The notes beneath the pieces were generated by a model that did no database searches, was not told the origin of the DNA, and was given only the letters and a program-made list of their open reading frames with translations. From Ancylobacter amanitiformis (GTDB taxonomy: Bacteria; Pseudomonadota; Alphaproteobacteria; Rhizobiales; Xanthobacteraceae), in contig NZ_JAUSVR010000008.1 of assembly GCF_030814815.1 (NCBI RefSeq), forward strand, positions 1 to 64,000: a stretch of DNA of 64,000 nucleotides, in the 5' to 3' direction. Positions 7,762-16,530 of this stretch are shown one piece after another; position 1 is the first letter of the stretch, and each line of letters begins with the position of its first letter. Both the position numbers and the translations under genes were made by a program.

Positions 7762-8832
7762 ATGAGCGATGAAATTCCCAACCGCGTGGTCTGCCTCCAT
7801 GCGCAGGACGATCTGCGGATCGAAACCCTGCCGGTCGCCGAGCCTCTCGCCGGCGAGGTGCGCGTGGCCGTGCTGGCCGGCGGCATCTGCGGCTCGGACC
7901 TGCATTACTGGCACGAGGGCGGCATCGGCACGATCCGCGTGCGCGAGCCGATCATTCTCGGCCATGAGGTGGCCGGCCGCATCGAGGCGCTGGGCTTCGG
8001 CGTGGAGGGGCTCAAGGTCGGCCAGCTTGTGGCGGTCAACCCCTCGCACCCCTGCGGGGAATGCGAGTTCTGCCGCAAGGGCCTGCCGCGCCACTGCATG
8101 AACATGCGCTTCAAGGGCTCGGCCATGTACCTGCCCCATGAACAGGGCATGTTCCGCGATCGCCTCGTCATCGGCGCCGCCCAGTGCTTCCCGATGCCGG
8201 AGGGCGTCTCGCCCGGCGCCGCCGCGTGCAGCGAGCCGCTCGCGGTGTGCCTGCACGCCGCCAATCGCGGCGAGGCGGTTTCGGGGAGCCTGAAGGGCAA
8301 GACCGTGCTGGTGACGGGTGCCGGGCCGATCGGCGCGCTGTGCGTCGCGGTCGCCCGCCAGCGTGGCGCGGCCGAGATCCTCGTCACCGATATTCAGGAC
8401 GCGACGCTCGCCATTGCCCGGAAGATGGGCGCGGACCACATCGTCAACACCGCCCGCGAGCCGGAAGGGCTTGCCCGCTGGCAGGAAGGCAAGGGCAAGG
8501 TCGACCTGGTGTTCGAGTGCTCGGCGGCGGCGGCGGCGATCCGCGATGCGGTCAGCGTGCTGCGTCCGCTCGGCACGCTGGTGCAGGTCGGCGTCGCCGG
8601 CCCGACGCCCCTGCCGCTCAACGTGATGGTGGGCAAGGAAATCCTGTTCGTCGGCTCGCAGCGCTTCGACAGCGAGTTCGCCGAGGCGGCTGAATTGATC
8701 GGATCCGGCGCCATTGATCCGCGCCCGATCATCACCTCGACCTATCCGATCGATGAAGCGCTTGCGGCCTTCCATGCGGCCTCCGACCGCTCGGCCTCGG
8801 TCAAAGTGCAACTTGCCTTCGCTGCCAGCTGA
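7762..8832 (+). CDS. Zinc alcohol dehydrogenase, L-idonate/L-gulonate 5-dehydrogenase-like
   Basis: A 356-residue medium-chain dehydrogenase. Catalytic zinc ligands are seen in GGICGSDLHYW and GHEVAGRIE, and the structural zinc lobe is complete (CGECEFCRKGLPRHC). The Rossmann motif is VTGAGPIGALC, and the Asp of TDIQD suggests NAD rather than NADP. The family is that of L-idonate 5-dehydrogenase (IdnD) and the related RspB-type L-gulonate 5-dehydrogenase. Because UxuB, UxuA and KDG kinase follow, oxidation of L-gulonate to D-fructuronate would feed directly into the pathway; idonate oxidation to 5-ketogluconate would not. The choice between them is inference from context. Start ATG at 7762 after TGAGGT. 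Confidence 0.85.
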   Translation: MSDEIPNRVVCLHAQDDLRIETLPVAEPLAGEVRVAVLAGGICGSDLHYWHEGGIGTIRVREPIILGHEVAGRIEALGFGVEGLKVGQLVAVNPSHPCGECEFCRKGLPRHCMNMRFKGSAMYLPHEQGMFRDRLVIGAAQCFPMPEGVSPGAAACSEPLAVCLHAANRGEAVSGSLKGKTVLVTGAGPIGALCVAVARQRGAAEILVTDIQDATLAIARKMGADHIVNTAREPEGLARWQEGKGKVDLVFECSAAAAAIRDAVSVLRPLGTLVQVGVAGPTPLPLNVMVGKEILFVGSQRFDSEFAEAAELIGSGAIDPRPIITSTYPIDEALAAFHAASDRSASVKVQLAFAAS

Positions 8833-8867
8833 CGGCACGTTCGACCCGAAAAACGAAAGACGACCTC

Positions 8868-10085
8868 ATGAGACAAACCTGGCGCTGGTTCGGCCCCAAG
8901 GACCTCTGCTCCATCGACGACATGCGGCAGGCGGATGTGGAAGGCGTGGTGTCGGCCCTTCATCATGTGCCGACCGGGGCGGTGTGGATGCCGGAAGAGA
9001 TTGCCCGGCGTCAGGCCGAGATCGCCACCATGACGGATGGCGCGCCCTCCACGCTCACATGGGATGTGGTCGAGAGCCTTCCGGTTTCCGAGGACATCAA
9101 GCGGCAAAGCGGCGAATGGCGCGACCATATCGCCAACTGGAAGACCTCGATGCGCCACCTGCGCGCGGCCGGCATCGAGGTGATCTGCTATAATTTCATG
9201 CCGATCCTCGACTGGACGCGCACCGATCTCGCCTATCGCCTGCCGAATGGCGCGACCTGCATGCGTTTCGATGCCGTCGACTTCGCGGCGTTCGACCTGT
9301 TCATCCTGGAGCGGGCCGGGGCGATGGAGGGCTATTCGCCTGACATCGTCGAGGCCGCGCGCGAGCGGTTCGCCGCCATGTCGGACGGCCGCAAGGCCGA
9401 GCTTGCCGGCAATGTCGTGTTTGGCCTGCCCGGTTCGGCCGAGGCGATGTCGATGGACGACGTGAAGCGCCATCTCGCGCGCTATGACCGCATTTCGCCG
9501 GCCACGCTGCGCCAGCATCTGGTCGACTTCCTCGCCGAGGTGAGCCCACTGGCCGAGGAGATCGGCATGCGGCTGTGCTGCCATCCCGACGACCCACCGT
9601 TCCCGCTGCTCGGCCTGCCGCGCATCATGTCGACCGAGGCCGATTACCGTGCGGTGATCGAGGCCGTGGACATTCCCGCCAACGGCATCACCCTGTGCAC
9701 CGGCTCGCTGGGCGCGCGCGCCGACAATGATCTGCCGGGCATGATGGACCGGCTCGGCAGCCGGGTGCACTTCCTTCACCTGCGCAATGTCGCGCTGGAG
9801 GAGCGTCATCTCGGCGGCTCGTTCCATGAGGCGGCGCATCTTGAAGGCAATACCGACATGGTGGCGATGATCGCCGCCATTCTCGCGGAGGAGAGCCGCC
9901 GCAAGGCTGCCGGGCGCGCCGACTGGAACCTTCCGTTCCGCCCCGACCACGGCCAGAACATCCTCGACGATCTCAACCGGGGCGGCCAGCCGGGTTATCC
10001 CTCGATCGGCCGGCTCAAGGGCCTTGCCGAATTGCGCGGGATCATGACCGCGCTCTCGCATCCGCTCGCCAGGGCCGCGCAATGA
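8868..10085 (+). CDS. uxuA: D-mannonate dehydratase
   Basis: A 405-residue TIM-barrel enzyme that removes water from D-mannonate to give 2-keto-3-deoxy-D-gluconate, using a divalent metal. The start (MRQTWRWFGPKD), ..EVICYNFMPILDWTRTDL.. and the metal-binding CCHPDDPPFPLLGLPRI are hallmarks of UxuA, and the end (RPDHG..) carries another conserved metal-site histidine. The length is normal. The stop overlaps the next gene by four bases (ATGA). Together with UxuB it converts fructuronate to KDG. Confidence 0.96.
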   Translation: MRQTWRWFGPKDLCSIDDMRQADVEGVVSALHHVPTGAVWMPEEIARRQAEIATMTDGAPSTLTWDVVESLPVSEDIKRQSGEWRDHIANWKTSMRHLRAAGIEVICYNFMPILDWTRTDLAYRLPNGATCMRFDAVDFAAFDLFILERAGAMEGYSPDIVEAARERFAAMSDGRKAELAGNVVFGLPGSAEAMSMDDVKRHLARYDRISPATLRQHLVDFLAEVSPLAEEIGMRLCCHPDDPPFPLLGLPRIMSTEADYRAVIEAVDIPANGITLCTGSLGARADNDLPGMMDRLGSRVHFLHLRNVALEERHLGGSFHEAAHLEGNTDMVAMIAAILAEESRRKAAGRADWNLPFRPDHGQNILDDLNRGGQPGYPSIGRLKGLAELRGIMTALSHPLARAAQ

Positions 10086-11551
10086 ACCGTCTATCAGCCA
10101 CCGCGTTTCCCGCCGGAACCGCCGAATGGCCCCGCTACCGGCCGGAGGAGTACCGGGCAGGCATCGTGCATCTCGGGCTTGGCAATTTCGCCCGGGCGCA
10201 TCTGCTGGCCTATACCGATGAGGTTCTGGCCAAACAGGGCGGCGACTGGCGGGCGATCGGCGTGTCGCTGCGCGGCACCGCCGTCGCCGAGGCGCTGAAT
10301 CCGCAGGATGGGCGCTACACGCTGATCATTCGCGGGCAGCAGACGCATGCCCGCGTCATCGGGGCGCTGAAACATGTCATTGCCGGCACGCAGATGGCAG
10401 GTTGCGCGCTGACGGCGATGGCCCGCCCAACCTGCCGGATCGTCAGCATCACGGTGACGGAGAAGGGCTACGGCATCACCAGCGAGGGTCATCTCGACCG
10501 CGCGCATCCGGCGATCCGCGCCGATCTCGCGCGCCCCGAGGCGCCGACGGGCGTCATCGGGCTCATCGTGGCGGCGCTGGCGCAGCGGCGCGCGATGGGA
10601 GTGCCGCCCTTCACGGTGCTGAGTTGCGACAATCTCTCGCATAACGGGCAAAAGCTGAAACGCGCGGTGCTGGAATTCGCGACCGAGGCGTATGGCGAGG
10701 AAATCGCCGGCTGGATTCTGGAACAGGTGCGCTTTCCCTCCACCATGGTCGACCGCATCACCCCGGCCTCGACAGCGGAGACCCTTGCCACCGCCGCCAC
10801 GCTGACCGGGCATGAAGATGCCGCCGCCGTCGAGACCGAGCCTTTTCGCCAATGGGTGATCGAGGACGATTTCAGCGCCGGCCGGCCCGCCTGGGAGCTT
10901 GCGGGCGCGCTCTTCGTGCGGGATGTCGGCCCCTATGAGCACATGAAGCTACGCATGCTCAACGGCGCGCATTCCATGCTCGCCTATAGCGGGCAACTCT
11001 CCGGCAGGGCCTATGTGCGGGATGTGATGGCCGACCCCGCCCATGCCGCTCTCGTGCGTCGCCACCTCAAAGCCGCCGCCGCCACCGTGCGCGGCCTGGC
11101 GATCGATCTCGATGCCTATGCCGCGGCGCTTGCCGAGCGCTTCGCCAACCCTTCCATCGCCCACGCCACCGCGCAGATCGCGATGGATGGCACGCAGAAG
11201 CTGCCCCAGCGCATCACCGCCCCCGCATTGGAGGCGCTGGAAGCCGGAACTCCGGTTCGTCCGTTCGCCTTCGCGCTGGCGAGCTGGGTTGCCTATCTCG
11301 CGCGCCGCGATGCACGCGGTGCTCCGATCCGTGTCGATGACCCGCGTGCCGATGTGCTTCTCGCGGCGGTCTCCGGCGCAACGGATGCGGCGACGCTGCT
11401 GCCGGCCATCGCCGCCGCGTGCCCCGACATTCTGCCGGACGCCCTGCGTACCGGGGCCTTCGGCGCGACGCTGGCGGAACTGGTTGATGCGATCCTGCGC
11501 GAGGGCATGGCGGCGGTGATCGTCCGCGAAGCCGAGCTTGACGGAGAGTAA
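10082..11551 (+). CDS. uxuB: Mannitol dehydrogenase family protein, fructuronate reductase
   Basis: A 489-residue long-chain dehydrogenase of the mannitol dehydrogenase family. The N-terminal nucleotide domain starts ..IVHLGLGNFARAHLLAYTDE.., and the catalytic lysine motif K-x4-N-x2-H is present (HMKLRMLNGAHSMLAY). In this position it most likely reduces D-fructuronate to D-mannonate with NADH (UxuB/RspD role). It overlaps uxuA by four bases and ends 4 bases before the kinase start. Mannitol or arabitol dehydrogenase would be the alternatives, but UxuA next door argues against them. Confidence 0.9.
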   Translation: MNRLSATAFPAGTAEWPRYRPEEYRAGIVHLGLGNFARAHLLAYTDEVLAKQGGDWRAIGVSLRGTAVAEALNPQDGRYTLIIRGQQTHARVIGALKHVIAGTQMAGCALTAMARPTCRIVSITVTEKGYGITSEGHLDRAHPAIRADLARPEAPTGVIGLIVAALAQRRAMGVPPFTVLSCDNLSHNGQKLKRAVLEFATEAYGEEIAGWILEQVRFPSTMVDRITPASTAETLATAATLTGHEDAAAVETEPFRQWVIEDDFSAGRPAWELAGALFVRDVGPYEHMKLRMLNGAHSMLAYSGQLSGRAYVRDVMADPAHAALVRRHLKAAAATVRGLAIDLDAYAAALAERFANPSIAHATAQIAMDGTQKLPQRITAPALEALEAGTPVRPFAFALASWVAYLARRDARGAPIRVDDPRADVLLAAVSGATDAATLLPAIAAACPDILPDALRTGAFGATLAELVDAILREGMAAVIVREAELDGE

Positions 11552-11555
11552 GGCG

Positions 11556-12437
11556 GTGCGCTTTCTCTCCATCGGCGAGGCGATGCTGGAGCTTTCCGAG
11601 CAGCAGGCGCCGCTCTGGGCGATGAACGTGGCGGGCGACACGCTGAACACCGCCTGGCACCTCAAGCGCCTGGCCGGCGAGGCGGCCGAGGTCGCCTATT
11701 TCACCGCGCTCGGCAGCGATCCGTTCTCGGCGCGGATCGAGGATTTCATCGCGGATGCGGGGATCGACACCCGCTTCATTCGCCACCAGGCGTCGCGGGG
11801 GCCGGGTCTCTACGCCATTTCGCTGCGCGATGGGGAGCGCAGCTTCACCTATTGGCGCGACCGCTCCGCGGCGAAGCTGCTGGCCGATGACGGGGCGACG
11901 CTGGCGGCGGCCTTCGGCTGGGCCGACATGGCCTATCTCAGCGGTATCACGCTCGCCATTCTCGCGCCCGAGGCACGCGAGCGGCTGCTGGCGGCTCTGG
12001 CTGTCGCGCGTGACGAGGGCGTGACGATCGCCTTCGATCCCAATATTCGCCCCCGCCTCTGGGAGAGCGCCGAGATCATGCGCGCCACCCTCCTGCGCGC
12101 GGCGAAGGTGGCGGACATCATCCTGCCCAGCTTCGAGGACGAGGCACAGCATTTCGGCGATGCCAGCCTCGAAGACTGTGCCCGGCGCTACGACACGGAT
12201 GGCAGCCGCGAGGTCGTCGTCAAGAATGGCGGGCGGGATGTGGCGGTCGCCATGGGAGGCCGGTGCAGCCACCATGCGATGAGGCCGATCGAGCCGGTGG
12301 ATACGACAGGTGCCGGGGATGCCTTCAACGCCGGCTGGCTGTTCGGCCGGATCAGCGGGAACTCGCCGGAGAAAAGTCTGGCACGCGCCCACGCGCTGGC
12401 GACGCATGTCATTTCGCACAAGGGTGCGCTCGTCTGA
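11556..12437 (+). CDS. kdgK: 2-keto-3-deoxygluconate kinase (PfkB family)
   Basis: A 293-residue ribokinase-fold sugar kinase. The N-terminal ..FLSIGEAMLELS.. and the C-terminal DTTGAGDAFNAG, which holds the anion hole and the catalytic aspartate, are intact. It phosphorylates KDG to KDPG for cleavage by an aldolase not encoded here. The GTG at 11556 is chosen because GGAGAG lies 7 bases upstream; the frame also opens at a TTG at 11538 inside uxuB, which lacks such a site. It is the last gene of the operon and is followed by a long hairpin. Confidence 0.9.
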   Translation: MRFLSIGEAMLELSEQQAPLWAMNVAGDTLNTAWHLKRLAGEAAEVAYFTALGSDPFSARIEDFIADAGIDTRFIRHQASRGPGLYAISLRDGERSFTYWRDRSAAKLLADDGATLAAAFGWADMAYLSGITLAILAPEARERLLAALAVARDEGVTIAFDPNIRPRLWESAEIMRATLLRAAKVADIILPSFEDEAQHFGDASLEDCARRYDTDGSREVVVKNGGRDVAVAMGGRCSHHAMRPIEPVDTTGAGDAFNAGWLFGRISGNSPEKSLARAHALATHVISHKGALV

Positions 12438-12457
12438 TCTGCCGGGTGATGGCCGGG

Positions 12458-12498
12458 GCGACCTGCCGGCTTCCTCGCAATGGAGCCGGGCAGGTCGC
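12458..12498. terminator. Hairpin between convergent operons
   Basis: GCGACCTGCC (12458-12467) pairs perfectly with GGCAGGTCGC (12489-12498), and the interior continues as GGCT/AGCC plus CC/GG with one bulge. There is no T tract. It lies between the convergent kdgK and flavin-monooxygenase genes, so a bidirectional terminator role is likely. Confidence 0.55.
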
Positions 12499-12564
12499 GC
12501 GATATCGTCTTCCGGGTCTGGCCGCGGCGGGACGGTCCTTTGACGGATGTCGTTGGGCGGCCGC

Positions 12565-12590
12565 AGTGCCCTTTAGGAGTGCCCTTTAGG
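12565..12590. repeat. 13-bp tandem duplication at the monooxygenase stop
   Basis: AGTGCCCTTTAGG occurs twice in a row (12565-12577 and 12578-12590). The minus-strand stop codon TAA of the next gene lies inside the second copy. Confidence 0.9.
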
Positions 12591-13920
12591 CGGGGATATT
12601 CATCGTCCTGCCGGTTGCAGCCGCCGGGTGCGCCGGCCGGGGGAGGCCGAGATGTTCCCTGAGCGTGCTGCCGGTATAGTCGGAGCGGAACAGGCCGCGC
12701 TCGACGAGAAGCGGGACAACCTCGTCGACAAAGCGCTCCGCCGGGCCGGGCAGGTGGGTGGACATGATGGCGAAACCGTCCGCAGCACCGCTGCGGAACC
12801 AGTCTTCCAGATCGTCGGCCACCTGCTCGGCGGTGCCGACCAGCAGTCGATGCCCCGAACTCACGGCAGCATAGTCGCGCAGCTGGCGCAGCGTCATCTT
12901 CTTGCGCCGGGCGATGGCGGTCAGCTGGATGGCGTGGCCCTGCATCATCCCGGACGGGGGAAGATCCGGGACCGGCTCGTCGAGCGGGAACGCGTTCATG
13001 TCGTGGCCGAGGCGGTCGGAGAGCACCCGCATCGCCGCCTTGGTGTCCATCATCGAGGCAAGCTCGGCGACGATCTCCTTCGCCTCCTCCTCGGTGCGGC
13101 CGACAACCGGGGAAACGCCGCAGACAACCTTCACAGCATCGCGCGGCCGGCCTGCGGCCTCGGCCTTGTCGCGCAGCCTGTTGGCGAAGGACAGGGCCTC
13201 TTCCTGGATCTGCTGCGCGGCAAAGACGACTTCGGCGGTGGCTCCGGCGAAATCGAGGCCGCGATCGGAGGCGCCGGCCTGGAAGATGACGGGATAGCCC
13301 TGCGGCGGGCGCGTGATGTTCAGCGGGCCTTTCACGCTGAAATGGGGGCCCACGTGATCGAGGACATGCATCTTCGCCGGATCGACGAAGATGCCCTTTT
13401 CCTTGTCGCCGACGAGCGCGCCTTCCTGCCAGCTGTCCCAGAGGCCCTTCGCGATCGCGACATATTCCTCGGCGATCGCGTAGCGCTCCTCGTGCGGGGG
13501 GTGCTTGTCCCGGCTGAAATTCGCCGCGGCGTCCGGGCTCGATCCGGTGACGACGTTCCAGCCCGCGCGACCCTGGCTCAGATGGTCGATCGAGGCAAAG
13601 GCGCGGGCAATGTTGTAGGGCTCCGAATAGGTCGTCGAGACGGTCGCCACCAGCCCGATGCGCGAGGTGCTCATCGCCAGCGCCGCCAGCAGCGTCAGCG
13701 GCTCGAAGCGGAGCATCATGCCGGGATGGGCGTCGAGGCCGGTATTCACCGCGTCGGCGAAGAACACGAAGTCGAGCTTGCCCGCTTCCGCCTTCTGCAC
13801 CACGCGCTGGAGCAGAGGCAGGTTCTGCGATCCGAACTGCGCGTCCGGCATTCGCCATCCCGCGACATGGCTACCGGTGCCCAGCAGAATCATGCCGAGA
13901 TGCATGGTCTTGCCCATCAT
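12586..13920 (-). CDS. Flavin-dependent monooxygenase, NtaA/SnaA/DszA family
   Basis: A 444-residue enzyme of the luciferase-like superfamily, nitrilotriacetate/desulfurisation monooxygenase branch. It uses FMNH2 supplied by a separate reductase to oxidise C-N or C-S bonds. Characteristic segments are HLGMILLGTGSHVAGWRMP, ..LVATVSTTYSEPYNIARAFASIDHLSQGRAGWNVVT.. in part, and ..VIFQAGASDRGLDFA... The length matches the family (430-460). The ATG at 13920 overlaps the upstream hydrolase stop (ATGA), though the next ATG at 13917 is better spaced from GGAGA. No flavin reductase gene is adjacent. The substrate is unknown; the amino-acid-type importer in the same operon suggests a small amine or amino-acid-like compound. 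Confidence 0.88.
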   Translation of the reverse strand: MMGKTMHLGMILLGTGSHVAGWRMPDAQFGSQNLPLLQRVVQKAEAGKLDFVFFADAVNTGLDAHPGMMLRFEPLTLLAALAMSTSRIGLVATVSTTYSEPYNIARAFASIDHLSQGRAGWNVVTGSSPDAAANFSRDKHPPHEERYAIAEEYVAIAKGLWDSWQEGALVGDKEKGIFVDPAKMHVLDHVGPHFSVKGPLNITRPPQGYPVIFQAGASDRGLDFAGATAEVVFAAQQIQEEALSFANRLRDKAEAAGRPRDAVKVVCGVSPVVGRTEEEAKEIVAELASMMDTKAAMRVLSDRLGHDMNAFPLDEPVPDLPPSGMMQGHAIQLTAIARRKKMTLRQLRDYAAVSSGHRLLVGTAEQVADDLEDWFRSGAADGFAIMSTHLPGPAERFVDEVVPLLVERGLFRSDYTGSTLREHLGLPRPAHPAAATGRTMNIPA

Positions 13921-14495
13921 GTCTCTCCACTTCTCAGCAACGCCTGATGTCTGCGTTCCGCCTCCTCGGCGGCGGTCACGATCGACAGCTGCGGCGCGCG
14001 CGAGGCCATGATCGCCAGCGCGTTCTCGTGAACGTCCCGGCTTTTCGCCGCGCAGGCATCGGCGACGATCCGGACATGGGCCCCCGCATCCACGGCGGCG
14101 AAGGCGGTGGCCAGCACGCAACAATCCGTCGAGATGCCGCACATGACGATCTCGTCCTCCGGCGCGAAGATCGCCCGCGCGTCCGCGGTCCATTTCGAGA
14201 AAGTATCGCTGGAGATGCTGCGCTGCTCGCGCCAGGGCTCGTCGACCTCCCAGAGCCAGTCCGAGCCTTCGGCATGGGCGAAGGACCACTTGTCGTAATA
14301 GGGAATCCAGCTGCCGCCCGGCACAGCGGGCGGCACGAAGCGCGTGAAGACCACGCGCTCGCCAAAGAGCGGCACCAGCGAGGCCACTTTCGGCGTCGAG
14401 TGCGCCGCCGCCGGCGTGAACCACGCGCTCGCGGGGTGGGTGAAGGCCGGCTGATGGTCGATGACCATGAGCCAGCTGCGGCGAAGGTCGCTCAT
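13917..14495 (-). CDS. Isochorismatase-family cysteine hydrolase
   Basis: A 192-residue enzyme with the complete Asp-Lys-Cys triad of this family: Asp13 (MVIDHQPAF), Lys101 (DTFSKW) and Cys126 (GISTDCCVLATA). Members cleave amides, ureides or vinyl ethers through a cysteine acyl intermediate. The start at 14495 is chosen because the further upstream frame is antisense to the ATPase gene and lacks a ribosome site. It ends in a four-base overlap with the flavin monooxygenase, a pairing like RutA-RutB in pyrimidine breakdown but with a different monooxygenase branch. It may hydrolyse the product of that enzyme. The specific substrate is not known. Confidence 0.86.
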   Translation of the reverse strand: MSDLRRSWLMVIDHQPAFTHPASAWFTPAAAHSTPKVASLVPLFGERVVFTRFVPPAVPGGSWIPYYDKWSFAHAEGSDWLWEVDEPWREQRSISSDTFSKWTADARAIFAPEDEIVMCGISTDCCVLATAFAAVDAGAHVRIVADACAAKSRDVHENALAIMASRAPQLSIVTAAEEAERRHQALLRSGET

Positions 14496-14499
14496 GCTG

Positions 14500-15348
14500 C
14501 TAGACTGCCTGCCGCTGTGGGTCCGGAAGGGAACGCGCGAGGAAGGTCTTGGTGCGCGGGTCGGTGGGCCGCGAGAGCACGTCCCTGGCCGGCCCCATTT
14601 CAATGATCGCCCCGTCGCTCATCACCGCGGCGGTATCGGCGACGTCGCGGGCGAACTGGATCTCATGGGTGACGATGATCATCGTCATGCCGGTTGCGGC
14701 GAGCCCCTTGATGACGTCGAGCACTTCGTCCGTCAGGTGGGGATCGAGCGCCGATGTCGGCTCGTCGAACAGCATGAGCTTGGGCTGCATGGCCAGCGCG
14801 CGGGCGATGGCGATGCGCTGCTGCTGGCCGCCGGACAGATGACGCGGATAGGCGCCGGCCTTGTCCAGCAGGCCGACCTTGCGCAGGAGTTCGTGCGCAC
14901 GATGGGTCGCCGCCGCGCGCGTTTCTCGCCGGATGCGCATCGGCGCGTCGATGATGTTGCTCAGCACCGACATATGCGGGAACAGGTTGAAGTTCTGGAA
15001 GACCATGCCGATGTCGGCGCGCTGACGGCTCAGCTGGCTCTCGGTCAGACGGACATGGCTGCCGTTGCGCAGGGCGCAGCCGATCGGCACTCCATCGACA
15101 TGGACGAGCCCGCGATCCGCCAGCTCGATGGCGTTGATACAGCGGAGCAGGGTGCTCTTGCCGGCCCCGGATGGCCCGAGAAGGCAGACGACCTCGCCCT
15201 TGCGGGCCTGGAGATTGACGCCCTTCAGGACCAGATTCCGTCCGCGCGTCTTCCAGATGTTTTCGCATCGGACGAGCGGCTCGTCGGTCTTCGCTGCGGT
15301 CATGGTCGAGGCCCGGTATTCGTTGAGGGGATGCTGTTCATGCCTCAT
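14500..15348 (-). CDS. Amino-acid-type ABC transporter ATP-binding protein
   Basis: A 282-residue GlnQ/HisP-type ATPase. Walker A is GPSGAGKST, the Q-loop is [14 protein letters not shown], the signature is LSGGQQQR, Walker B is [13 protein letters not shown] and the switch His is in [10 protein letters not shown]. It powers import through the adjacent permease. The start at 15348 overlaps the permease stop (ATGA); an alternative start is the ATG at 15303. It lies 4 bases before the hydrolase gene, tying uptake to the two enzymes. Confidence 0.93.
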   Translation of the reverse strand: MRHEQHPLNEYRASTMTAAKTDEPLVRCENIWKTRGRNLVLKGVNLQARKGEVVCLLGPSGAGKSTLLRCINAIELADRGLVHVDGVPIGCALRNGSHVRLTESQLSRQRADIGMVFQNFNLFPHMSVLSNIIDAPMRIRRETRAAATHRAHELLRKVGLLDKAGAYPRHLSGGQQQRIAIARALAMQPKLMLFDEPTSALDPHLTDEVLDVIKGLAATGMTMIIVTHEIQFARDVADTAAVMSDGAIIEMGPARDVLSRPTDPRTKTFLARSLPDPQRQAV

Positions 15349-16241
15349 GCGCCCCGATCATCCTGCCCCTGCCAGCCCTTCGAGTAGTGTTTCTCGATGA
15401 AATACTGGATGACCGACAGGATGCTCACCAGAAAGAGATACCAGAGGGCGGCAACGATCAGCAGCGGCACGATCTCGAAATTCCGTGAATAGATCAGCTC
15501 GACCGAATGCATCAGTTCGTAAAGCGCAACCACGCTGGCGATCGAGGTATATTTGAGCATCCCGATCACCTGGTTGCCCGTCGGCGGCACGATCGCCTTC
15601 ATCGCCTGCGGCAGCACGACGACCCAGAAAGTATGCCAGGGCTTGTGGCCGAGCGCCTTGGAGGCTTCGCTCTGTCCGTTGTCGACCGACATCAGGCCCG
15701 CGCGGATGATCTCCGCCATATAGGCTCCCTCGTTCAGGCCGAGGCCGAGCAGGGCGGCGGTGAAGGACGAAATGGCGACGGTGGCCGGAATCTCGAAGAA
15801 TTTCGGCCCGCCGAACGGAATGCCGATTTCGATGGCAGGGAAGAGCGCCGCCAGATTGTACCAAAATACCAGCTGGACCAGCACGGGTGTTCCCCGGAAG
15901 AACCAGACGAAGGCGTGGGCGCAGAAGATGAGCAGAGGATCGCCCGACATGCGCATCACCGCCACGACGATGCCGATGAGCAGCCCGACGATCATCACGA
16001 TCGCGGTGAGCTGCAGCGTCATCGCGACGCCTTTCAGAACGCCGACATCCAGGAGGTATCGGCCAACGACATCCCATTGAAAGCCCGGATTGGTCAGGGC
16101 CTGATAAACGATCCAGGCCATCACCGTGCCGACCAGGATGACACCTATCCAGCGTCCGAGGCGGGGCGGGTTGATGATCTCCGGCGCCTTCGACATGTCC
16201 GTCGACGTTTCCGCCGTGTCCAGTGCGAGATGTGCGCTCAT
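15345..16241 (-). CDS. Amino-acid-type ABC transporter permease
   Basis: A 298-residue HisM/GlnP-type permease. The N-terminal 30 residues are soluble, followed by about six membrane helices; the coupling-loop motif is seen as ..EASKALGHKPWHTFWVVVLPQAMKAIVPP.., with the typical RGTPVLVQLVFWY. Only one permease gene is present, so it probably works as a homodimer. It is separated from the upstream binding-protein gene by 289 bases that contain a strong hairpin. Confidence 0.93.
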   Translation of the reverse strand: MSAHLALDTAETSTDMSKAPEIINPPRLGRWIGVILVGTVMAWIVYQALTNPGFQWDVVGRYLLDVGVLKGVAMTLQLTAIVMIVGLLIGIVVAVMRMSGDPLLIFCAHAFVWFFRGTPVLVQLVFWYNLAALFPAIEIGIPFGGPKFFEIPATVAISSFTAALLGLGLNEGAYMAEIIRAGLMSVDNGQSEASKALGHKPWHTFWVVVLPQAMKAIVPPTGNQVIGMLKYTSIASVVALYELMHSVELIYSRNFEIVPLLIVAALWYLFLVSILSVIQYFIEKHYSKGWQGQDDRGA

Positions 16242-16302
16242 GACTGCTCCCGAAGTCGTGCCGGTGTCGGCGCGCGCGGCGACGCACCGGCGAAGCCATT
16301 GG

Positions 16303-16329
16303 GTGGTTCGATCACCTTGATCGAACCAC
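16303..16329. promoter_or_regulatory. Perfect 12-bp inverted repeat between binding-protein and permease genes
   Basis: GTGGTTCGATCA (16303-16314) and TGATCGAACCAC (16318-16329) are perfectly complementary, loop CCT. In the minus-strand transcript it falls after the binding-protein gene and before the permease. It lacks a T tract, so stabilisation of the upstream mRNA or partial termination is more likely than a full terminator. Confidence 0.75.
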
Positions 16330-16530
16330 GATTCCCGAAGCCGATTGGGTGGGAAGCGTTGGCGCGTTTTCCGCGAACGCTGATCGACTTTCGCGATTTG
16401 AGAACGCTCCAGCTTGGTGAATCGGGAGCACTTTCCTATCGATCAGCTCCACCGGATCGGCAAGGGCTCCAACGCGCTTCCAGGCTCATCGTGGCGAGCG
16501 TCGGGAGACAGGGCTATTGTCGGATCTGCG

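Noticed and set aside
12586-12590. Frameshifted or broken end of the flavin monooxygenase due to the 13-bp duplication
   Set aside because: The protein has the full family length; the duplication touches only the last codons and the stop.
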